From Candidatus Doudnabacteria bacterium (GTDB lineage Bacteria > Patescibacteriota > Doudnabacteria > UBA920 > O2-02-FULL-48-8), in the NCBI GenBank assembly GCA_016207695.1, contig JACQPC010000055.1, forward strand, positions 1 to 11,039: a stretch of 11,039 bases of DNA, written 5' to 3'. The notes under the pieces are model-generated. The model made no database searches. It saw nothing but the letters and a program-made list of their open reading frames with translations, and was not told the origin of the DNA. Numbering within the stretch: the first letter of the stretch is position 1; each line of letters starts with the position of its first letter. Positions 5,697-11,039 of this stretch are shown piece after piece. The translations under genes were made by a program, and so were the position numbers.

Positions 5697-7651
5697 AAAA
5701 CCACGGACCAAAAGTCGTCGGTTAAGCTCTCAGAGTGAAACTCGATTTTTCCCTCAAAAAGCCGGGGGCCGGAGGATAACCAAACTGGCGTAAATCCGCT
5801 TGCATTAAACTCGGAAGAAAACTTAATCGGTTTTGCGGCTGGCTGCTTTTGAAACAGAAAACTGTATGATATTCCCGCCCGGAACGGCAGAGTATAGGTT
5901 AGCTTTACGGTTTTGGCGCTATTCGGAGGCAGATTCAACCAGAATGCAAATTGCGTTTTGTCAGCCTCAACTCCGTTATCAAGCGCTGCCAAATCCGGAT
6001 CAGTGATAAATCCTGAAGCTTGGGATTTGCGGATCGGTAAATCATCATTGCCGGCTATCGACAACAATGTGCTATTTTTGGGAACCAGCACGCGGACAAA
6101 AGCCTTATTGGTTTCATTTGTCGGATTGCTGCGGGTAAGGGTGAAAGTATTGATGATTGCTCCGTCCGCTGATAAGTTTGACTCAAGCATTGCTTCCTGC
6201 TCTATCTCTAAATCAGTTTTGGTCCCTGATACGTTGGAATTAATAATGCTTAAGAAATCCTTGTCCGTAGATAAAATCCTGCCGTCAAACTCCGAAGGAT
6301 AAATTATGATTTGCCGTCTGGCTAAGTTTCTCTGCAAAAGATTAAGCATTTCAAGCCATGAACCGGGATCAAGATCAATTAGTTTGTTTAACAATACCGG
6401 GGCGAGGTCATCCAAAAATTTCTTTGGTTCATTAAGCTTTCGGTCAAATTCGATTGATGTTTTTCGCTGAACCACTTCCTGAAAGTTTTGGTCAGTAAGA
6501 ATTACGCCATACTGCGGCATAGCCACCGGACCTGTCATTCGCAAAATATCCTCAAAAACAATCGGCGTTAACGAAATCACGCCATCCACCGTCTGACTCC
6601 CTTTTTCAAACAAATACATCATCTTGCGCGCCGAAGTCGGAAAATCCGCAAACCAATTGGCGTCCCTAAGTCCCCACTTTACAATATCCGGCTGCATAGC
6701 TCCGGGTGCTGCGAGATTTAAAGTTAAACTGCCGTCGAAATCATAAACGCTCCGGATGTTAAGCTTCTCAATTTGACCGCCATCAACTTTCAATACGCCA
6801 TAGCTGCCAATAAATCCGCCGTTGGCTCTGGCTTCATCTAGATTTTGAAAAATCAAAAGATAGTCTTTTGATCCTGATCCGAACAAGGACAAATAAAGAT
6901 CCTCAAGGCTTATCAACTGTTTGACTAAAAGTTGAAGCTTTTTGGTTTCCGTTTTGGCCGTTTGGACATTTTCCGCAAATTCAGGCGGAATATCGGCTGC
7001 CTTCTCCAAACTCTCCAGCGCTTCAGCGGTTAAATTATAAACTTCTGACAATTGCTTGCGGTTTTGTAAAAGCTCTGCGTTAAAATCAGGCGTTTCTACT
7101 CCTCTGCTGGATACTTTGATTTGGCTTAGTATCTGCATTCCCGATGACAGCTTGCCGCCAGCATCAGCGATGTTTAAAGCCGCTGAAGTTAATGCTTGGG
7201 CGCTTCTAACCTTAGAACTTAGCAAACTTAAGGGGTTAAATTGATTAAGCTGCCCTGCAATTTCATCAAGCTGAAGTTGGGCCTTTTCAAAACCCAATTG
7301 CGCGTCTGTAAAGTCCTGACCCTTCAAATCATCTTGAGCCAAAGCCAAATCCTCATAAGCGCTTACTGCCATGCCCAAAATTCTTTGCTCGGAGCCAATC
7401 AAATTGGCAGACAACGAAACAGACTGCAAAACCAAAATCGCAGTCAAACAAATTGTAGCAAACGACATCAAGGGCTTGGGGGAAAACACATATTCTTGTT
7501 TCCTAACCCAAGCGAACGGTTCAGGATTTTTCGGGTTGCGAGCAACCAGAATTAAATCAGCATGCAAAACCTCTCGCAGTACTTTTGCGGCTTTGGGTTT
7601 AATAACTTCCTTTTTTCTGATTGAACCTATATCAAGCCTGTTTAGTCGCAT
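5684..7651 (-). CDS. DUF4012 domain protein, membrane-anchored, extracytoplasmic
   Basis: The 655-residue protein has a basic cytoplasmic N-terminus of about 60 residues, one transmembrane helix (about 62-84), and a long helical, coiled-coil-prone region (about 88-250) rich in Gln, Leu and Ser. It then has the DUF4012 signature: YLLIFQNLDEARANGGFIGS (264-283), then GVLKVDGGQIEKLNI and VYDFDG (302-307). A second half (about 400-655) looks beta-rich and includes a late segment (LPPNSAKTVKLTYTLPF) reminiscent of an Ig-like fold. DUF4012 has no established biochemical function that I can cite; it is common in CPR and Gram-positive genomes near envelope genes. The ATG at 7651 overlaps the ftsW stop by 20 bases without a clear Shine-Dalgarno site. 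The stop is two bases before murJ. A role outside the membrane in wall assembly is inferred from position only. Confidence 0.88.
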   Translation of the reverse strand: MRLNRLDIGSIRKKEVIKPKAAKVLREVLHADLILVARNPKNPEPFAWVRKQEYVFSPKPLMSFATICLTAILVLQSVSLSANLIGSEQRILGMAVSAYEDLALAQDDLKGQDFTDAQLGFEKAQLQLDEIAGQLNQFNPLSLLSSKVRSAQALTSAALNIADAGGKLSSGMQILSQIKVSSRGVETPDFNAELLQNRKQLSEVYNLTAEALESLEKAADIPPEFAENVQTAKTETKKLQLLVKQLISLEDLYLSLFGSGSKDYLLIFQNLDEARANGGFIGSYGVLKVDGGQIEKLNIRSVYDFDGSLTLNLAAPGAMQPDIVKWGLRDANWFADFPTSARKMMYLFEKGSQTVDGVISLTPIVFEDILRMTGPVAMPQYGVILTDQNFQEVVQRKTSIEFDRKLNEPKKFLDDLAPVLLNKLIDLDPGSWLEMLNLLQRNLARRQIIIYPSEFDGRILSTDKDFLSIINSNVSGTKTDLEIEQEAMLESNLSADGAIINTFTLTRSNPTNETNKAFVRVLVPKNSTLLSIAGNDDLPIRKSQASGFITDPDLAALDNGVEADKTQFAFWLNLPPNSAKTVKLTYTLPFRAGISYSFLFQKQPAAKPIKFSSEFNASGFTPVWLSSGPRLFEGKIEFHSESLTDDFWSVVLEKQ

Positions 7652-8750
7652 ATCTTGAAATATTAAGAAGTATGCCTACTCCTGCCAAGCTCACTGCGAG
7701 CGCAGTTGAGCCATAGGATATAAACGGCAGTGGAATTCCAGTCAGAGGAATAACCGCAGAAATGCCGCCGATATTGATAACTGCCTGGATCACGATCCAT
7801 GAAGTAATACCCAGAGCCAAAAGCTTGCCAAATGTGTCCGGAGCGACCTTTGATATTTTAAACCCCCTGATTGCCAAATACAAAAACAACAGCAAAATAA
7901 TTGACACTCTCACAAAACCCAGCTCTTCTGAAACGATAGCAAAAATTGAGTCGCCGATGGGTTCTGGAAGATAATTATACTTTTGGCGAGACTGGCCGAA
8001 GCCCGTGCCCCAAAGACCGCCTGAACCAATCGCAATCAGCGCTTGGTTAATTTGATAGGAAATCCCCTTAGTATCCACGGACGGATTGAAATAAGCGATG
8101 AATCTCTGCAGACGGTAAGGTGCTGCTTTAATGAGAATCCAAAAAATCAGAAGCCCTGCAGCGCCTGCGGCTATCAAATACTTAAATGCCACCCCGCCTA
8201 CAAAAAACATAACTGCAGCAATCAAGACCAGCACCAACATTGTGCCAATATCAGGCTCCAGAATAATCAGCAAGGCAACCAAGCCAACAATCGTCAAGCT
8301 GGGCAGAAAGCCGTAGTACAAATCATGGGCTTGCCGGCTTCGCTTATCATACCAGCTGGCCAAATAAATGATCATGGCCAATTTTATATATTCTGCCGGC
8401 TGAAACAGAAACAAGCCAAAATTGATCCAGCGCCGGGCGTTGCCGGCCTTAAACCCAATCCCTGGCACCAATACGGCAACCAGCATGACCAGTCCCACTA
8501 AAATCAAAAGCGGCGCGTATTTCTGCCAAATATGGTAATCAATTCTTGAAAGGAAATACATCAGTATCAGCCCAGGAATAGCGCCGAACATCACCTGGCG
8601 CAGAAAATAGTAGTAATTATTGCCAAACCGCTCATAAGATATCACTGTGGAGGCTGACGAAAGCGCGATTAAGCCAAAAGCCAGCAGTGCCAGCACGACT
8701 CCCAAAAACTTATAATCAACTTTTGGCAACTGCTTTTTTTGTTTTCTCAT
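7632..8750 (-). CDS. ftsW: FtsW, SEDS-family peptidoglycan glycosyltransferase
   Basis: FtsW polymerises lipid II into glycan strands at the septum with a partner class B PBP. The 372-residue protein has about ten hydrophobic spans. SEDS hallmarks appear in order: GNARRWINFGLFLFQPAEYIKL (101-124 region), the large extracytoplasmic loop with GTGFGQSRQKYNYLPEP (248-264), the conserved Asp267 in IGDSIFAIVSEELGF (catalytic-site Asp of the family), and the C-terminal INIGGISAVIPLTGIPLPF...SYGST. The N-terminus (MRKQKKQLPKVDYKFLG) is short and basic. FtsW rather than RodA is favoured by the ftsB-like, murD and murJ neighbours and the FtsW-style C-terminus, but the paralogues are close. The ATG overlaps the murD TGA by four bases (ATGA), and its end overlaps DUF4012 by 20. 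No partner transpeptidase gene is in the window. Confidence 0.92.
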   Translation of the reverse strand: MRKQKKQLPKVDYKFLGVVLALLAFGLIALSSASTVISYERFGNNYYYFLRQVMFGAIPGLILMYFLSRIDYHIWQKYAPLLILVGLVMLVAVLVPGIGFKAGNARRWINFGLFLFQPAEYIKLAMIIYLASWYDKRSRQAHDLYYGFLPSLTIVGLVALLIILEPDIGTMLVLVLIAAVMFFVGGVAFKYLIAAGAAGLLIFWILIKAAPYRLQRFIAYFNPSVDTKGISYQINQALIAIGSGGLWGTGFGQSRQKYNYLPEPIGDSIFAIVSEELGFVRVSIILLLFLYLAIRGFKISKVAPDTFGKLLALGITSWIVIQAVINIGGISAVIPLTGIPLPFISYGSTALAVSLAGVGILLNISRYATKQA

Positions 8751-9979
8751 AAATTATTTACGGCATTCACGAATTGTTCACCGCGGTCAAACTCATTCTT
8801 AAACATGTCGAAGCTCGAAGTTCCGGGAGAGAAAATCACAACATCGCCTGCGGTAGCCAAAGAGAAGGCCTGCATTAAAATTTCCCACAAGACATTTTCT
8901 CCCTTTAAGATTTTACCCTGGTAGCCCTTCACTGCATCCAGGATTTTTGGCGCCACCTGACCGATAACAATCAATGCCTTTACCTGATCGTTTTTTTTGA
9001 TCTTCTCGCCAAGCGGGGTCCAGTCTAGCCCTTTATCAAACCCGCCGACAATCAAAACTTCCGGCTCATCAAAAGCATCAATGGCTGCCAAGACCGGCGG
9101 AATGTTGGTGCTAAATGCGTCATCCACTATTTTTACGCCATTGATTTCTTTTATCATATTAAGCCTGTGCGGCAACGGATCAAATGTTCTGACTGTTTTT
9201 TTGATTATCTCTTCAGAAACATCAAGCAAAGAGCAGGTCACTGCCGCAGCAGAAATGTTATCAAGATTATGCTTGCCCAAAAGTTTTCTTTCGTATCCTT
9301 CGACTGTTCTTGGGTCAAAAAAAATCTTCTTTCCTTCCCCTAGTTTGGAAAACCAATCCGGAAGACGGGGCGACAACACGGCGAAGTCTTCGGGTTTCTG
9401 GTATTTAAGAATATTTGACTTGGCCTCTATATATTCATCAAAGTCCTTATGGTGGTTTAAATGGTCAGGCGAAATTTCCAGCACCACGGCAAACTTCGGA
9501 CTTTTATGAAGATCCTGGAGCTGAAAACTGGATAACTCAAGCACCACTAAATCCGAAGGCTTGATTTGATCCAAGAACTCAAAGGGGTCTTTGCCAACAT
9601 TGCCTGCTAACCAAACTTTTTTTCCCGAAGCCTCAAGGATTCTCGCAATCAAAGTCGAAGTTGTGCCTTTACCTTTGGTTCCAGTTACTCCAATGATAGG
9701 AGCTGGGCAAAGGTCAAAAAACAATTTGGTTTGGCTATAAATCTCAATGCCCTTTTTAAGGGCCGTCTGAATTGCCTCTGACTCAAACGGCAAGCCCGGG
9801 CTTCGGAAAACCACATCGTATGCAGACAGTTTCTGGGTTAGCTCCTTGGGGCTAGTCCATTCTAATACTTCATAACTAATCCCATTTCGGTCAAAATATG
9901 TAACCAAATTGCGGTGATTCACCCCCAATCCCAGCACCGCGACTTTATTATTTTGCAATAACTTTACCTGCTGATTCAT
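8747..9979 (-). CDS. murD: UDP-N-acetylmuramoyl-L-alanine--D-glutamate ligase (MurD)
   Basis: MurD adds D-glutamate to UDP-MurNAc-L-Ala in the cytoplasm using ATP. The protein is 410 residues, slightly short of the E. coli enzyme (438). Motifs seen: dinucleotide-type start VAVLGLGV (13-20); P-loop GTKGKGTT (100-107); LELSSFQL (147-154); SPDHLNHH (170-177); a lysine in EAKSNI (187) at the carbamylated-Lys position; HNLDNISAA; PHRLN (270-274); VGGFDKGLDW (311-320), whose Lys matches the D-Glu-binding K348; and SPGTSSFDMFKNEF (384-397). One oddity: the usual NDSKATN motif reads DDAFSTN (286-292), lacking its lysine. The ATG at 9979 lies inside the amidohydrolase gene, overlapping it by 32 bases, with no clear ribosome-binding site. 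Its stop overlaps the ftsW start. Confidence 0.94.
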   Translation of the reverse strand: MNQQVKLLQNNKVAVLGLGVNHRNLVTYFDRNGISYEVLEWTSPKELTQKLSAYDVVFRSPGLPFESEAIQTALKKGIEIYSQTKLFFDLCPAPIIGVTGTKGKGTTSTLIARILEASGKKVWLAGNVGKDPFEFLDQIKPSDLVVLELSSFQLQDLHKSPKFAVVLEISPDHLNHHKDFDEYIEAKSNILKYQKPEDFAVLSPRLPDWFSKLGEGKKIFFDPRTVEGYERKLLGKHNLDNISAAAVTCSLLDVSEEIIKKTVRTFDPLPHRLNMIKEINGVKIVDDAFSTNIPPVLAAIDAFDEPEVLIVGGFDKGLDWTPLGEKIKKNDQVKALIVIGQVAPKILDAVKGYQGKILKGENVLWEILMQAFSLATAGDVVIFSPGTSSFDMFKNEFDRGEQFVNAVNNL

Positions 9980-11039
9980 GAAGAGTATTATTAGCCACCG
10001 TGACCACTCCGTTTACAATTACCGTTTTAATTCCCATTGGCAGCTGATGCGGATAATTATAGTCAGCTTTGTCAGTAATTTCGTTGGGATTAAAAACGAC
10101 AACGTCCGCAGCGGCGCCTGTTGCCAGCACTCCGCGATCGATAAGTCCTGCGACCTTGGCTGGCTCTGATGTAATTTTGGCAAGAGCCTGCTCCCAGGTC
10201 ATAAGATTTCTTTCCCGAACCATGCGCAAGAATCTGGGAAAAGTCCCAAAGCAACGGGGATGGACCAGATCTTCAGTCTTCTTTGAGTATCCGGCTCCGT
10301 CCGAGGCCACTACGGAAAGCGGTGATGAAACCATCAGCTCTACCTGCTCCTCGGAAAGGTTGTGCTCGAATACAATCACTTGCACTTCCAATCCAGACAA
10401 AATATTCATCAGAGCTTCTTCGCCGGTAACTGCCTGATTTTTGGCGATGTCAGCCAAACTTTTGCCGATGAATGCCTTGTTGCCTCCGGCTGAAGCCACC
10501 ACTATTTTGTCAAATGCCAATTTTTGCTCTTTAAGATAATCTAGGATCTTGCGCCGATCGGGGGTAGAGGCTAAATGCTTGAGTATCTGCATACGGCCGC
10601 CTTCGTAAGCCCAGCGGGGCAAGTATGTGTAAGCTACCGCCCAGGTGGAATCATACGGATAAACATCAAAGGAAATATCAATTCCCTGATGATAAGCGTT
10701 CTCAAGCTTGTTCATCACACGATCAAAGAGATGCCAGTTGCCGCTGCCTTTGATTTTAAGATGCGAAATTTTGACCTTGACTTCAGCTTTGCTGGCCAAG
10801 AAAATCGCCTCATCGATGGATTCCAAAATATTCGTGGTCTCCGAACGCAGATGAATGGATAAATACTTTTTGTATTTTTTCAAAGCCTGGGCCAGCTTCA
10901 AAAGCTCATCAAACGTAGAATCTACTTCGTGGGCGTAAACCAAACCTAAGGACAGGCCCAGAGCGCCCTGATCAAGCGATTCTGCAAGCAGCTTAACCAC
11001 TATGGGCAATTCATCAGCCTTAAGCGTCCTGGCCTGGTC
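9948..11039 (-). CDS. N-acyl-D-amino-acid deacylase-type amidohydrolase (C-terminal part, enters from window edge)
   Basis: The frame is open to the right edge, so the 5' end of the gene is missing; 363 codons remain. A TTG at 11009 could serve as a start but would cut the family domain in half. The conserved path of D-aminoacylases is visible: QGALGLSLGLVYAHEVDS, SIHLRSE, KISHLKIKGSGNW, VVASDGAGYS, VHPRCFGTFPRFL, the TSEPAKVAGLIDRGVLATGAAADVVVF-type C-terminal pattern, and a final IKTVIVNGVV. His in IHLRSE, His in ISHLK and Asp in ASDG correspond to metal-centre residues of the amidohydrolase fold; the N-terminal HxH ligands lie outside the window. Family members hydrolyse N-acyl-D-amino acids, including N-acyl-D-glutamate. 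The 32-base overlap with murD, a D-glutamate-using enzyme, points to a peptidoglycan-linked supply or recycling role, which is inference. Confidence 0.88.
   Translation of the reverse strand, partial: DQARTLKADELPIVVKLLAESLDQGALGLSLGLVYAHEVDSTFDELLKLAQALKKYKKYLSIHLRSETTNILESIDEAIFLASKAEVKVKISHLKIKGSGNWHLFDRVMNKLENAYHQGIDISFDVYPYDSTWAVAYTYLPRWAYEGGRMQILKHLASTPDRRKILDYLKEQKLAFDKIVVASAGGNKAFIGKSLADIAKNQAVTGEEALMNILSGLEVQVIVFEHNLSEEQVELMVSSPLSVVASDGAGYSKKTEDLVHPRCFGTFPRFLRMVRERNLMTWEQALAKITSEPAKVAGLIDRGVLATGAAADVVVFNPNEITDKADYNYPHQLPMGIKTVIVNGVVTVANNTLHESAGKVIAK

Noticed and set aside
8043..9509. Plus-strand frames of 152 and 170 codons opposite ftsW and murD
   Set aside because: They lie fully inside well-supported genes, and their peptides (His/Gln-rich or Ser-rich) look like antisense translation.
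10980..11009. TTG at 11009 as the real start of the amidohydrolase
   Set aside because: The same frame stays open to the window edge and the family needs an N-terminal half with HxH metal ligands, so the gene is simply cut by the window.
1..11039. Alternative genetic code with TGA read as Gly (as in Gracilibacteria/Absconditabacteria)
   Set aside because: TGA ends lepA, murD, ftsW, the micro-ORF and the YciC-like gene exactly at family-appropriate ends and at gene junctions.

Overview
The window reads as a slice of a compact bacterial genome, most likely a Patescibacteria/CPR member (Parcubacteria-like). The basis is the DUF4012 protein, CPR-flavoured variants of MurJ, MurD, FtsW and the parvulin foldase, very tight gene packing, and a cell-wall/division set of unusual order. 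TGA is a stop in several genes, so the standard bacterial code (table 11) applies. The lineage is inferred from sequence style, not from a search.

Everything supported lies on the minus strand, so transcription runs from high to low coordinates. In transcription order: a D-aminoacylase-type amidohydrolase (3' part only), murD, ftsW, a DUF4012 membrane-anchored protein, a murJ/mviN-type flippase, lepA, a previously easy-to-miss 33-codon membrane micro-ORF, an ftsB/divIC-like gene, a membrane-anchored parvulin foldase, tRNA-Gly(CCC), a polytopic YciC-like membrane protein, and the start of an HD-domain (YfbR/HDDC2-like) nucleotidase that leaves the window at position 1. No gap between genes exceeds about 25 bases, so there is no gene-free stretch to describe. 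No IS element, CRISPR array, convincing terminator or extended repeat was seen.

The block from about 11039 to 1060 looks like one transcription unit. Neighbours overlap by 4 to 32 bases or are 2 bases apart. Recognisable Shine-Dalgarno sequences occur at the two 2-base gaps (murJ, lepA) and are not evident at the overlapping starts, which suggests translational coupling. A sigma70-type promoter (TTGGCA, 17-base spacer, TATAAT) lies across the 3' end of the parvulin gene and should drive the tRNA and the two genes after it.

Functionally, murD (lipid II precursor), the flippase and ftsW (glycan polymerisation) form a precursor-to-polymer path. FtsB/DivIC is a divisome component, DUF4012 is an unknown extracellular partner, and the parvulin is an extracytoplasmic folding factor. 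The amidohydrolase overlapping murD may supply or recycle D-amino acids such as the D-glutamate MurD uses. Points most worth a second look are the micro-ORF, the loss of three of four essential E. coli arginine positions in MurJ, the parvulin with its HIL-type motif moved behind the domain, and the tRNA whose CCA end is five bases from a start codon.
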